NCBI RefSeq assembly: GCF_002973595.1
Contig: NZ_PVEO01000002.1
Span: forward strand, 124,001-188,000
DNA: 64,000 nt
From: Jejuia pallidilutea
Lineage (GTDB): Bacteria > Bacteroidota > Bacteroidia > Flavobacteriales > Flavobacteriaceae
Direction of reading: 5' to 3'
Part shown: positions 9,589 through 19,142 of the stretch, piece after piece
Layout: each line of letters opens with the position of its first letter
Numbering within the stretch: the stretch's first letter is position 1
Notes under the pieces: model-generated
What the model saw: the letters and a program-made list of their open reading frames with translations, nothing else
Told to the model about the DNA's origin: nothing
Databases searched by the model: none
Made by a program: the position numbers and the translations under genes

Positions 9589-9671
9589 GCGTTAGGGATT
9601 GAGGCATTTGTTGAAGCTCCTCGACGCAGGAGAGAGCGACTGCCGAAAGCCCGACCCCTTGTGGGTAACGC
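9589..9671. repeat. REP-like GC-rich palindromic element
   Basis: An island much richer in G and C than its surroundings lies between the two Fe-S genes. The ends pair (GCGTTAGGG at 9589 with TAACGC ending at 9671) and an inner hairpin CTCCT/AGGAG is inside, followed by CCGAAAGCCCGACCCC. This closely resembles a dispersed intergenic element I remember from many flavobacterial genomes (beginning GTTAGGGATTGA, ending GGGTAACGCC). An open frame across it (9526-9747) is not a gene. It may affect mRNA stability between the two genes. Confidence 0.65.
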
Positions 9672-9676
9672 CATAG

Positions 9677-10990
9677 TTATTCGTCTTTCCAGTTTAATCG
9701 GTCCATTTGGTTATAAGGCCAAGGCGCACCGTTGTTTTCTATGTTAGACATCATATTATTTAATTCTGAAGGTGCTGCACTTTGCTCCATAACCAAATAG
9801 CGACGCATGTCTAAAATAATAGACAATGGGTTGATGCTTACCGGACACTCCTCTACGCAGGCGTTACAGGTTGTGCATGCCCAAAGCTCCTCAGCTGTGA
9901 TGTAATCGCCCAATAATTGTTTGCCATCGTCTTTGAATTCGCCATTATTGGCATCGATATTTTTACCAACTTCTTCTAGCCTATCCCTAGTATCCATCAT
10001 AATTTTTCTAGGGGAAAGCTTTTTACCTGTTAGGTTTGCAGGACACGCCGATGTACAACGCCCGCATTCTGTACAGGTGTAAGCATTTAATAACTGAATT
10101 TGGCTTAAATCTTGTACATCGCTGGCACCAAACTTGGCAGGGATATCATCTTCTGCGCCTTCGGCTGGAGCTGCAAAAGGGTCGGCATCTGGATCCATCA
10201 TCAGTTTTACCTCTTTTGTTACAGCATCTAAATTATTGAATTGCCCTTGTGGATTTAAACCTCCAAAATACACATTTGGGAATGCTAAAATTATATGTAA
10301 ATGTTTTGAAAAATAAAGATAATTAAGGAAAATAAGAATACCTATAATGTGTAACCACCATGCACCACGCTCTATAATATGCAGCGTTCCTTCAGTTAAT
10401 CCTGAGAACCAAGGTGCTATGTATTGGCTTATTACATTTCCTGTGTTTAGTGATTGAAATTCTACATCGGTAGCATTCATAACCAAAAAGAGCGTCATTA
10501 ACACCACTTCAAAATATAGGATTAAATTCCCATCTGTTTTTGGCCATCCAGTCATTTCGCTCTTCATAAAACGAGCCAACTTTAGCACATTTCGTCGTAT
10601 CCAAAAAACGATAACTGTTATAAGCACTAAGCAGGCTAAAATTTCGAACGTGCCTATTAAAAAGCCGTAAACGGAAACTGGTAGAACCTTTAAACCTATG
10701 CGGTGCGTACCGAACAGCCCATCAATAATAATTTCTAAAACTTCAATATTTATAATGATAAAACCAACATAAACTACTACGTGCAAGAGTCCAGAAATTG
10801 GCCTACGTACCATTTTACTTTGGCCTAGAGCAATGTTTATTACGTTTTTCCAGCGCTGGGATTTATTATTGGAAGCATCTACATCGTGTCCCAACTTAAT
10901 ATTCCTAATAAGTTTTTTAACGTTTTTTGTAAAATAACCAATACCGATTATTAATGTTATGGCGAAAAGTATGTTAGGTAAATAAGTCAT
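9677..10990 (-). CDS. Membrane-bound 4Fe-4S dicluster protein (HdrD/NarI-like fusion)
   Basis: A 437-residue protein. The N-terminal 240 residues have about six hydrophobic segments, like a cytochrome b-type NarI/HdrE subunit. The C-terminal part holds two ferredoxin-type motifs, CTECGRCTSACP (about residue 304) and CTTCNACVEECP (about 376), for two [4Fe-4S] clusters. It forms a pair with the CCG-domain protein encoded downstream and would carry electrons across or along the membrane. The start ATG at 10990 is followed at once by a hydrophobic segment. The gene lies 15 bp downstream of the MlaD-like gene, suggesting one transcript. Confidence 0.85.
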   Translation of the reverse strand: MTYLPNILFAITLIIGIGYFTKNVKKLIRNIKLGHDVDASNNKSQRWKNVINIALGQSKMVRRPISGLLHVVVYVGFIIINIEVLEIIIDGLFGTHRIGLKVLPVSVYGFLIGTFEILACLVLITVIVFWIRRNVLKLARFMKSEMTGWPKTDGNLILYFEVVLMTLFLVMNATDVEFQSLNTGNVISQYIAPWFSGLTEGTLHIIERGAWWLHIIGILIFLNYLYFSKHLHIILAFPNVYFGGLNPQGQFNNLDAVTKEVKLMMDPDADPFAAPAEGAEDDIPAKFGASDVQDLSQIQLLNAYTCTECGRCTSACPANLTGKKLSPRKIMMDTRDRLEEVGKNIDANNGEFKDDGKQLLGDYITAEELWACTTCNACVEECPVSINPLSIILDMRRYLVMEQSAAPSELNNMMSNIENNGAPWPYNQMDRLNWKDE

Positions 10991-11005
10991 AAACTACACG
11001 GCTAA

Positions 11006-11968
11006 TTAATCTTCGTCTTTTATTTCGTTTCCTTCGGCATCGTAACGTTTTGGCTTTTTACCAAATAATGAAAAGTGTACGTATCGCTTAGGGTTTAATT
11101 TCATGTCTTGTAGCAATTGTTCTAATTGCAGGCTTGCTCCTTCTAAATTATCATACAACCCTTCGTCTTTAAGAAGTTTTCCTATAGAGCCTTCGCCACT
11201 GTTTATTTTTGCACTAATACCATTAAAATTCTGAATTGTAGATTCTAGGGCTTTAATGGTTTGTTTTAGATCTGCTTCTGCTAATTCGTTTGTAGTTTTA
11301 GATAGGTTTGAAGAAATATTCTCCACATTATCTAAGGTAGTATTTAATTTTTCCTGGTTTAAAGCAACTAGAGTTTTTAACGAGGAGGATGTGCTTTTAA
11401 AGTTTTGCATCACATCATTTAATCCTGCAACGCTAGCCCTAAGGTTTTCCTTGGTTTTAGCATCAAAAACATCATTAATGTTAGAAAGTAATGAGTCTGC
11501 ACCCACCATCATAATTTCAATTTTTTCTTGTAGCGGTGTTAGGCGCTGGTTTACCAATTCGGTTAAGCCAGCTTTAACTCGCCCTTCTAAAAAATCGCCA
11601 TCTTCTGCTGTTTCAGCGCCATCAAAAGCAGGAATGATAGCTATTGCTTTTCCTCCTATTAAACCTGTTTCGTATAGTTCTGCCTTACTGTTTTTAGAGA
11701 ATTCAAAATTACTATCTACCATTAGTTCAATAGAAAGTTTCCCAGAACCATCACCTTTAAAACCAATGCTAGTTACCTTACCAACTTTTAATCCATTAAT
11801 GGTTACTGGTGTTGATGGTACTAAGCCTTCAACATTGTTATATTCGGTATAAAACGTATCGGAAGGGTTGAATAAATCTTTGCCTTTTAAGTAGTTAAAG
11901 CCATAAATAAACAAAACTATACCAGATAAGACTAATGCGCCTACTTTTACCTCTCGTGAAATTTTCAA
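11006..11968 (-). CDS. MlaD/MCE-family lipid transport protein
   Basis: A 320-residue protein with one N-terminal membrane helix (about 9-26) and an MCE domain (about 36-115, around NNVEGLVPSTPVTINGLKVGKV). The C-terminal 200 residues are helical and Asn/Ser/Leu-rich, the usual tube-forming or coiled region. MCE proteins carry phospholipids between inner and outer membrane. The other Mla/ABC subunits are not in this window. The only start that keeps the MKISREVKVGALVL beginning is TTG at 11968. Between the amidase gene and the Fe-S gene on the same strand, it is part of an envelope group conserved in Flavobacteria as far as I recall. Confidence 0.85.
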   Translation of the reverse strand: MKISREVKVGALVLSGIVLFIYGFNYLKGKDLFNPSDTFYTEYNNVEGLVPSTPVTINGLKVGKVTSIGFKGDGSGKLSIELMVDSNFEFSKNSKAELYETGLIGGKAIAIIPAFDGAETAEDGDFLEGRVKAGLTELVNQRLTPLQEKIEIMMVGADSLLSNINDVFDAKTKENLRASVAGLNDVMQNFKSTSSSLKTLVALNQEKLNTTLDNVENISSNLSKTTNELAEADLKQTIKALESTIQNFNGISAKINSGEGSIGKLLKDEGLYDNLEGASLQLEQLLQDMKLNPKRYVHFSLFGKKPKRYDAEGNEIKDED

Positions 11969-12019
11969 AATTTGCTTTCTTTTAAAAACAAATTTAAAAT
12001 AAATTTAGATAGGAACTTA

Positions 12020-13108
12020 TTAATTTGACCTTGTTTTTAGAACATCGGCTAATGGAACGTTGTTACCATCTTTAAAAGCTACTACAAAACTTGAGGTGTA
12101 GCCTTTGGCTTTTGCTTCTTTAACCAAGGACTTAGCTTGATTATAATCTGAAGTACTGCCGTAAAAATATTTATATAAATTGCCTTGTGTAGCTCTAGAA
12201 ATATTATTTAAGCCTTTAAAATTATAGGGTTTTGGTTCTAATTTTCTAGAACTAGCAGCTATTTGAACTTTAAACGTAACACCCTCAAACTCCATTTCAT
12301 CTTCTTCAATTAAATCTTTTGTATTGATTTCGCTTACAGTATTAAGTTCTATAGTTTTTTTATAATTAAGGATAGCCTCTGTAATAGATTTAGACATTTC
12401 TAACTGACCTTTTCTTGAGTTTAAGTATCTCCCTTCCTTATTATTAGTTAAAAACCCTAATTCTACCAAAACACTAGGCATTACGGTTTGGTGTAATACT
12501 ATAAAACCTGCCTGTTTTACCTTTCTGTTTTTACGGTTTAGTTTTACAAAATTGTCTTGAATTAAACTTGCTAGATAAATACTTTGGTCTAAATACTCCT
12601 CCAGTCCAAGAATAATAGAAATAGCATCTTCTGGAGAGTTTGGGTTAAAGCCTGCATAGTTTTTTTCGTGGTCGTCCTCCTTGAAAATTACCGAGTTTTC
12701 TTTTTTAGCAACCTCAAAATTAGTTTTGTTTCTGTGCAACCCTAAAACAAAAGTACCAGCACCGTAGGCTTGCGAGGTATGTGAATCGCAGTGTACTGAC
12801 ACAAATAAATCTGCCTTTGCTTTATTGGCAATCTTACCACGAACAAATAATTCTACAAACTCATCTGTTTTTCTAGTGTATACTACTTTTATATTTGGGT
12901 TTTTCTCTAGTTGTTTCCCCACTTCTAGAACAACTTTTAAGGCAATGTCCTTTTCCCTGTAGCCATTTCCTAAATTTCCAGGGTCTTTACCACCGTGGCC
13001 TGCATCTAAAACCACAACAAATTTATCCTTCGTTTGTGCTTCAGTAAAGGACGAAAATGTTAATACTATTATAAAACATACGAAACTTAATACTGTGTTC
13101 GTTTTCAT
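12020..13108 (-). CDS. N-acetylmuramoyl-L-alanine amidase (AmiC type)
   Basis: A periplasmic zinc amidase of about 362 residues. The ATG at 13108 begins a clear signal peptide (MKTNTVLSFVCFIIVLTFSS), so the ATG 30 bp upstream is less likely. Catalytic motifs are VLDAGHGGKDPG, SVHCDSH and VELGFLTN, giving the His-Glu-His zinc site plus the catalytic Glu. The C-terminal 90 residues (VTFKVQIAASS...) look like a SPOR-type peptidoglycan-binding domain. It cuts the lactyl-alanine bond during cell separation. It is divergent from the lptD-like gene with a 210-bp interval. Confidence 0.9.
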   Translation of the reverse strand: MKTNTVLSFVCFIIVLTFSSFTEAQTKDKFVVVLDAGHGGKDPGNLGNGYREKDIALKVVLEVGKQLEKNPNIKVVYTRKTDEFVELFVRGKIANKAKADLFVSVHCDSHTSQAYGAGTFVLGLHRNKTNFEVAKKENSVIFKEDDHEKNYAGFNPNSPEDAISIILGLEEYLDQSIYLASLIQDNFVKLNRKNRKVKQAGFIVLHQTVMPSVLVELGFLTNNKEGRYLNSRKGQLEMSKSITEAILNYKKTIELNTVSEINTKDLIEEDEMEFEGVTFKVQIAASSRKLEPKPYNFKGLNNISRATQGNLYKYFYGSTSDYNQAKSLVKEAKAKGYTSSFVVAFKDGNNVPLADVLKTRSN

Positions 13109-13262
13109 TTGGTAATTGTTAAAGTTTGAATTTATCATTCAATTTTACCTAAAAAGGCTTAGTTTTTGATAATTTGCTAACCGTAAAACGGATTTATAAA
13201 ATGGTTTATTTTATCAGAAAATATTTCTGTAGAAATATAAATTAAACCCAAAAAAATATATG

Positions 13263-13270
13263 TAATTTTG
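13263..13270 (+). promoter_or_regulatory. Putative -7 promoter box TAATTTTG for the LptD gene
   Basis: TAATTTTG matches the Bacteroidota -7 consensus TAnnTTTG. It contains the first in-frame TTG of the LptD frame (13268), so transcription would begin a few bases after that codon. No good -33 TTTG was seen. Confidence 0.45.
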
Positions 13271-13318
13271 GCGTTTCAAAAATCGAGCCATACTTTTACA
13301 AAAATACATTTAAAAGCG

Positions 13319-16048
13319 TTGCGTACAAACCAATTTAAAATACTTTTTGCATTGAGTTTTACAGTGTTTATCAACACTTTTAGCTTCGCTCAAGACATCC
13401 CAAAAAAGGGAGAACCTATAGAACCAAAACCTGAAAAAACATTAGATACGGTTACTAAATCTCTAGATAGTTTAGTAAAAATAGTAATTCCTGAAACGCC
13501 TAAAGACACAACAGTAGTAGATTCCATAACACCTAAAAAGAAAGAATTTTTAGAAAATATTGTAATCTACAAGGCTACAGATTACACCTCTTTAAACCAA
13601 AGAAAACAAAAACTGTATTTATTTAATGAGGCTGAAATAACTTACGGAGATCTTAACATTAAAGCAGGAGACATTACAATAGATTACCAGAAAAACGAGG
13701 TTTACGCTAGAGGAATAGTAGATTCTACAGGAGCATATACTCAATCGCCTGTTTTTGATCAAGGTGGCAATGTAGTGAAACCAGACTCAATATTATTTAA
13801 TACAAAAACACAAAAAGCATTAATATACAACAGTATTACAGAGCAAGGCGAGGGTACTGTAATTGCTAAAATCACCAAAAAAGAAAACGATTCGGTTTAC
13901 TTCATCAAAGATTCTAAATATACTACTGCAGAGAATTTAGATGACCCAGAATATTACATACTTCTTAAAAAAGCAAAAATAGTTCCGAAGAAAAAAATTG
14001 TTACAGGGGCTGCACAAATGTATATTTACGATGTGCCAACACCAATCTGGATGCCTTTTAGTTTCTTTCCCCAAAGGCCCGCAAATACATCTGCTTCTGG
14101 GGTGCTTATCCCAACGTTTGGTGAACAAAACGAGCGTGGTTACTTTCTACAAAATGGGGGGTACTATTTTGCTATTAGTCCACATATAGATTTGGCACTT
14201 ATGGGCGATTATTACACCAACGGTAGTTATGGTATAAGAGGCGAAAGCACCTATGCGCTTAAATATAAATTTAGGGGTAATTTTGGGTTTAGGTACGAAA
14301 ACCTTATTTCTAGCGAACGTGGTTTCCCTGATTACTCTAAAACCACGGTGTATAATATTAGATGGTCCCATAGTCAAGATGCCAAGGCTAGCCCTAATTC
14401 TAGATTTTCAGCTTCGGTAAATTTAGGGAGTAGTACGTTTTACAGGGCATCATTAAACCAAGCCACTACTGGTGCTTTTTTAAATAATACCCTAGCATCA
14501 TCCGTTTCTTATTCCAAAACATTTCAGGGAGAACCACAAGTAGATTTTAGTTTAACAGCTACGCACTCCCAAAACACACAAACGCAGCAAATTAACATGA
14601 CTTTGCCTACCTTTCAGGGTAATATGGGGCGTGTTTTTCCTTTTGCTCCCAAAACTGGCACAAAAAAAGGCCTAATTCAAAATATAAGTTTTCAATATAA
14701 TGTACGTGGTGAAAACAGAATTCAAACCACAGATTCCTTGTTCTTTAAAAAAGAAATGTTTGATGATGCAAAGTCTGGCTTTCAACATACCATACCATTG
14801 AGTACCAACTTTAAAGTTTTTAAACATTTTAGTGTAAGTGCGAGTACTAATTTTAATGAAGTGTGGACGTTTGATACCGTTGAAAAACGCTATGATTTTG
14901 AAACACAAGAAACCATAACCGACACCATTAAAGGTTTCGATTCTTTTAGAACATATAATTTTAGCACAAGTATAGGAACTACAATTTATGGTATGTTTAA
15001 TTTTGAAAAGAAGGGTGAGAACAAAAAAATAAAAGCCATTAGGCATGTTATGCGTCCTGCAATTAGCTATAATATAAATCCTGCTTTTGATAGGTACTAC
15101 GATAGCTATGAAACAGAAGTTGTTACAGCCGATGGTATTACCATAGACGATATTGAGTACACTCGTTTCGAACAAAGTTTATTTGGTTCACCAAACAAAA
15201 CATTTTCCAGTTCTATGGGAATTTCACTTTCTAACAACTTCGAGGCCAAAGTAAGGGATAAAGACTCCACTAAAACAGACCCCAAAAAGGTAATGCTATT
15301 AAACAACCTTAATTTATCTACGGCTTACAATTTTGCAGGAGACTCTCTGCAATGGAGCCCTGTAAGACTTAATGGCGGTACCCAATTATTCGATCGTAAA
15401 CTAAGTGTTAACTTTAGTGCAACATTAGATCCTTATGCGTTAGATAATAATAATAGAAGAATAAATACATTTAATATTAACAATGGCGGAAGTTTATTTA
15501 GACTTACCAGCGCCAATATGAACATGAGCTATACACTTTCTAGCGAAGGTAGTAGTAAAAAAGATGGCCAACGAGATGCCAGCACCGAGGAAAATATTAG
15601 AAACGGCGGGCGAGCCGATGATTTGTTTGGACGCTCTGAGGATTTTACCAGCAAACGTTTTGACCCTGATGCAGAAAAGAACAACAAAGATGAAAACAAA
15701 GACTTTTATAATTTTAAATTACCTTGGAGTTTGAGACTTGCGTATGCTGTAAATTATTCTAATCAGAGGCGCAATAGTGAGATTTCATCGCACTCCTTAA
15801 TGTTTTCTGGTGATATTGAATTGTCTCCAAAATGGTCTGTTGGAGGTTCTTCAGGATACGATTTTAAAAACAACGCATTTACATTTACACAACTTCGGTT
15901 TGAACGCGACTTGTTGAGTTGGCGTATGAATTTTAGTTGGGTGCCGTTTAGCTCTAGAAGTTCATGGAATTTCTTTATTGGCATAAAATCTAACTTACTT
16001 AAAGATTTAAAATACGAACAACGAAGACAACCAGACCAAACGCTATAA
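13319..16048 (+). CDS. LptD-like LPS assembly outer-membrane protein
   Basis: A large beta-barrel protein of about 909 residues. From the TTG at 13319 it begins MRTNQFKILFALSF and has a good signal peptide ending at SFAQ. An earlier in-frame TTG at 13268 adds 17 residues but lies inside a likely promoter box, so I prefer 13319; both readings are possible. The N-terminal third has OstA-like beta-jellyroll repeats (YGDLNIKAGDITIDYQKNEVYA), and the rest is rich in alternating aromatic/polar strands. It would insert lipopolysaccharide into the outer leaflet. Asp/Glu/Lys-rich stretches near residues 770-830 look like extracellular loops. RidA follows 37 bp downstream. Confidence 0.8.
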   Translation: MRTNQFKILFALSFTVFINTFSFAQDIPKKGEPIEPKPEKTLDTVTKSLDSLVKIVIPETPKDTTVVDSITPKKKEFLENIVIYKATDYTSLNQRKQKLYLFNEAEITYGDLNIKAGDITIDYQKNEVYARGIVDSTGAYTQSPVFDQGGNVVKPDSILFNTKTQKALIYNSITEQGEGTVIAKITKKENDSVYFIKDSKYTTAENLDDPEYYILLKKAKIVPKKKIVTGAAQMYIYDVPTPIWMPFSFFPQRPANTSASGVLIPTFGEQNERGYFLQNGGYYFAISPHIDLALMGDYYTNGSYGIRGESTYALKYKFRGNFGFRYENLISSERGFPDYSKTTVYNIRWSHSQDAKASPNSRFSASVNLGSSTFYRASLNQATTGAFLNNTLASSVSYSKTFQGEPQVDFSLTATHSQNTQTQQINMTLPTFQGNMGRVFPFAPKTGTKKGLIQNISFQYNVRGENRIQTTDSLFFKKEMFDDAKSGFQHTIPLSTNFKVFKHFSVSASTNFNEVWTFDTVEKRYDFETQETITDTIKGFDSFRTYNFSTSIGTTIYGMFNFEKKGENKKIKAIRHVMRPAISYNINPAFDRYYDSYETEVVTADGITIDDIEYTRFEQSLFGSPNKTFSSSMGISLSNNFEAKVRDKDSTKTDPKKVMLLNNLNLSTAYNFAGDSLQWSPVRLNGGTQLFDRKLSVNFSATLDPYALDNNNRRINTFNINNGGSLFRLTSANMNMSYTLSSEGSSKKDGQRDASTEENIRNGGRADDLFGRSEDFTSKRFDPDAEKNNKDENKDFYNFKLPWSLRLAYAVNYSNQRRNSEISSHSLMFSGDIELSPKWSVGGSSGYDFKNNAFTFTQLRFERDLLSWRMNFSWVPFSSRSSWNFFIGIKSNLLKDLKYEQRRQPDQTL

Positions 16049-16085
16049 TTTAAGCTTCTTAGCTTAATTATTAAAAAGTTATAGA

Positions 16086-16466
16086 ATGAAAAAAATAATA
16101 ACAACCCAAAATGCACCTGCCCCGTTAGGGCCATACAATCAAGCAATACTAAGCGAAAATACACTTTATATTTCTGGACAAATTGCTATTAACCCTAAAA
16201 CAGGAGCATTGGTTATTAATGATATAACATCTGAAACTTTGCAGGTAATGCAAAACCTAAATGCGGTTTTAAATGCAGCAGGTTTTTCATTCAATAATGT
16301 TGTAAAATCATCAATATTTATTAGTGACATGGATAATTTTACAGCTATAAACGAAGTGTATGGCAGCTATTTTGATAATGCTACAGCACCTGCAAGAGAA
16401 ACAGTGCAAGTAGCAAGATTACCAAAAAACGTAAACGTAGAAATAAGTATGATTGCTGTTAAATAA
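16086..16466 (+). CDS. ridA: RidA-family reactive imine deaminase
   Basis: A 126-residue protein, the usual length. It hydrolyses reactive 2-aminoacrylate and related imines produced by PLP enzymes. Motifs: APAPLGPYNQAI at the start, YISGQIAINP, and TAPARETVQVARLP, whose Arg (about 105) binds the carboxylate. It lies 37 bp after the LptD gene on the same strand and converges on the histidine kinase gene with 4 bp between the stops. Confidence 0.93.
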   Translation: MKKIITTQNAPAPLGPYNQAILSENTLYISGQIAINPKTGALVINDITSETLQVMQNLNAVLNAAGFSFNNVVKSSIFISDMDNFTAINEVYGSYFDNATAPARETVQVARLPKNVNVEISMIAVK

Positions 16467-16470
16467 TACC

Positions 16471-17904
16471 CTAAGATGCTTGTTCTTCTTTCTTTAAAGC
16501 ATATTTTTTTAAAACGCTATTCAATTTTTTGTTATCTATAGGTTTAGCTAAAAAATCGTCAACGCCAGCGGCTTTAGCTTTTTCAATATCCTCCTCAAAA
16601 GCACTGGCAGAAACTGCAACTATTGGAATTTTATTTTTAGCATACTTATCAGAATTCTTTATAATTTTTGTGGCTTCGTAACCGTTAATTTTCGGCATAT
16701 AAATATCCATAAAAATCATGTCGTAATCTATAACTTTATAGAGGTTTACAGCATCTAGCCCGTTAGTAACAAAGGTACAGTCTGCACCGTGCTGTTCTAG
16801 CAAAAATTTAATTACTTTTTGGTTCATTTTATTGTCTTCGGCTACAAGAACATTAAATCTAAAATCAAATTTGTTTAGCAGTATTGGTTTTTCTTTTGGT
16901 GGTTCCGCTATAACATTAAGGGTTTTTTGCAACTGTAAACTAAAATAAAAGGTAGAACCTTCATTTTCCTTGCTTTCAAACTTAAGTTCACCACCCATAA
17001 GCGCTACTAGCTTTTTAGTTACAGAGAGTCCAACTCCAGAGCCTCTATAATGCTTTACGTGATTAGAGTTTTTTTCTTCAAAAGCATTAAAAGCATGCTG
17101 TTGCTCGTAACTACTCATACCTATACCAGTATCTTTTACATAGAATGAAACCACCTGTAAATTATCATAAGTCACCGTGTGGTCTATAGTTATACTTACT
17201 TTGCCGCTGTTGGTAAATTTAATAGCATTGTTCACCAAATTAATAAGCACTTGTTGAATTTTACCCATATCACCCAACAATAAAAAGTCGTGCTTTTTAT
17301 CTACAGAAAACTCGTATTCAAATTCTAAACCTTTCTCCCAAGCTTGGTATTCAAAAATTTTAAACAGTTTGGTTAAGTCTGCCTTTAAATTAATGGGAAC
17401 AGACTCTAATGTCAAATCAGAATCTAAACCTTTAGAATTATTCAAAATCATATTAATGAGTTGCAACAAATGTTCTGAGGAATATTCGGCAATTTCAACC
17501 TGAGCCTTTTGGTCTATATCTAAATCGGTATTTTTTAGCATTCTAACCATACCTAAAATAGTACTTAGAGGAATACGAATTTCATGACTCATATTTGCTA
17601 AGTAAATAGATTTGTGTTCTGATGTTTCTTTAGATTTTTGTAACTCCAGCTCTAACTCGTTAATCTTGGTATTCAAATAAGATTCTACTACATCATTTTC
17701 CATTTGAGACCTCATGGTATATAGCAACACACCTGTTATTATAATTAAAACTATAAAAATTAATAAAGCTAAGGTTGAAAAGTAATTAGAATCGTCTGAA
17801 ACATTTTTGCCCAAAAAAAACAATACACCTAGAGTTAAGATGCCCAATAGGGAAACAACTGTCCACAGTTTAAATGCCATTTTAGACTTGGGGGGAAATT
17901 TCAT
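16471..17904 (-). CDS. Hybrid sensor histidine kinase / response regulator
   Basis: A 477-residue protein from the ATG at 17904 (a TTG lies three codons upstream). Two membrane helices (about 9-30 and 42-64) with almost no periplasmic part, then a coiled coil, HisKA with MSHEIRIPL (H107), HATPase_c (NLVNNAIKF, DTGIGM, GSGVGLS), and a C-terminal receiver domain with phospho-acceptor D400 in MIFMDIYMP and LAKP. The lack of a sensor domain suggests sensing in the membrane or by partner proteins. No output domain or regulator gene is adjacent, so phosphotransfer to an unlinked protein is likely. Confidence 0.92.
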   Translation of the reverse strand: MKFPPKSKMAFKLWTVVSLLGILTLGVLFFLGKNVSDDSNYFSTLALLIFIVLIIITGVLLYTMRSQMENDVVESYLNTKINELELELQKSKETSEHKSIYLANMSHEIRIPLSTILGMVRMLKNTDLDIDQKAQVEIAEYSSEHLLQLINMILNNSKGLDSDLTLESVPINLKADLTKLFKIFEYQAWEKGLEFEYEFSVDKKHDFLLLGDMGKIQQVLINLVNNAIKFTNSGKVSITIDHTVTYDNLQVVSFYVKDTGIGMSSYEQQHAFNAFEEKNSNHVKHYRGSGVGLSVTKKLVALMGGELKFESKENEGSTFYFSLQLQKTLNVIAEPPKEKPILLNKFDFRFNVLVAEDNKMNQKVIKFLLEQHGADCTFVTNGLDAVNLYKVIDYDMIFMDIYMPKINGYEATKIIKNSDKYAKNKIPIVAVSASAFEEDIEKAKAAGVDDFLAKPIDNKKLNSVLKKYALKKEEQAS

Positions 17905-18001
17905 TTTTAACAATTAATTATACTAAAGATACGAAACAAAATTAATTTATGGATCGCAGCAAATATAATTTCGTTTTATGGATTAAAAATATAAATTCTT
18001 G

Positions 18002-18009
18002 TAATTTTG
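18002..18009 (+). promoter_or_regulatory. Putative -7 promoter box TAATTTTG for guaC
   Basis: A perfect match to TAnnTTTG located 24 bp before the guaC ATG, giving a short leader. The -33 region is weak (TTTTATGG). Confidence 0.5.
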
Positions 18010-18033
18010 AATATCACCAAAAACCACCTATAA

Positions 18034-19074
18034 ATGCGTATAGAATATGATATAAAATTAGGATTTAAAGATGTAATGATTCGCCCTAAGCGATCTACGT
18101 TAAAAAGTAGAAAGGAAGTAAGTTTAAAGCGTGAATTTAAATTTATGCACAGTTCTACAACTTGGTCTGGAATTCCTATTATTGCGGCAAATATGGATAC
18201 TGTTGGTACTTTTGAAATGGCAAAAGCACTTTCTAAGGAAAAATTGTTTACAACCATACACAAGCATTACACTACGGGAGAATGGACACAGTTTTTCAAA
18301 AATTCAAAAAGTGATATTGAAAATTACATTGCTGTTAGTACAGGAATTGGTAAGCAAGATGCCTTACGCCTTTCTGAAAACATTAAAGCAAATCCTAAAT
18401 TAAAGTATATATGCATTGATGTTGCCAATGGTTATTCTGAGTACTTTGCAGATTTTGTTAAAAGAACAAGGGATACTTATCCTGAAAAAGTAATTATTGC
18501 TGGTAATGTTGTTACAGGAGAAATGGTTGAAGAACTGCTTTTATCTGGTGCAGATATAGTTAAAGTTGGTATAGGTCCAGGATCGGTATGCACCACACGT
18601 GTAAAAACGGGTGTGGGTTACCCACAACTTTCGGCAATTATTGAATGTGCTGATGCAGCTCATGGTTTAGGCGGACAAATTATTAGCGATGGTGGCTGTA
18701 CAACTCCTGGAGACGTTGCTAAAGCTTTTGGAGCTGGTGCCGATTTTGTAATGTTAGGTGGTATGTTTGCAGGTCATGACGAAAGTGGAGGCGAAACCAT
18801 TGAGAAAAATGGCAAAACTTTTAAAAAGTTTTATGGTATGAGTTCTGCTACTGCAATGGATAAACATTCGGGTGGTGTTGCAGATTATAGAGCTAGTGAA
18901 GGTAAAACAGTAGAAGTACCTTATCGTGGTAACGTTGCAGATACCGTAAAAGATATTTTAGGCGGTTTACGCAGTACCTGTACTTATGTTGGTGCATCAC
19001 GATTAAAAGAACTTACCAAACGTACCACGTTTATTCGTGTTGCAGAACAAGAAAACAAGGTTTATACCAAATAG
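18034..19074 (+). CDS. guaC: GMP reductase
   Basis: A 346-residue enzyme, within one residue of E. coli GuaC. It converts GMP to IMP with NADPH, allowing guanine nucleotides to feed adenine nucleotide synthesis. The catalytic cysteine is C186 in [18 protein letters not shown], and the conserved ISDGGCT phosphate-binding loop and FYGMSS motif follow. No CBS domain insert is present, which separates it from IMP dehydrogenase. Single gene, no operon partners. Confidence 0.95.
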   Translation: MRIEYDIKLGFKDVMIRPKRSTLKSRKEVSLKREFKFMHSSTTWSGIPIIAANMDTVGTFEMAKALSKEKLFTTIHKHYTTGEWTQFFKNSKSDIENYIAVSTGIGKQDALRLSENIKANPKLKYICIDVANGYSEYFADFVKRTRDTYPEKVIIAGNVVTGEMVEELLLSGADIVKVGIGPGSVCTTRVKTGVGYPQLSAIIECADAAHGLGGQIISDGGCTTPGDVAKAFGAGADFVMLGGMFAGHDESGGETIEKNGKTFKKFYGMSSATAMDKHSGGVADYRASEGKTVEVPYRGNVADTVKDILGGLRSTCTYVGASRLKELTKRTTFIRVAEQENKVYTK

Positions 19075-19142
19075 GCTATGGCAGTTTTTTGTTATTGATA
19101 AATTAAGCTTTAAGCATTTAATTAAACTTAGAAATATTTGGG

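Noticed and set aside
9526-9747. A 73-codon forward frame between the two Fe-S genes
   Set aside because: It runs through the REP-like hairpin and into the antisense of the neighbouring gene; composition is not protein-like.
11256-11852. A 198-codon forward frame opposite the MlaD-like gene
   Set aside because: Antisense shadow of a clear gene; Ser/Pro-rich composition typical of reverse reading of Flavobacterium genes.
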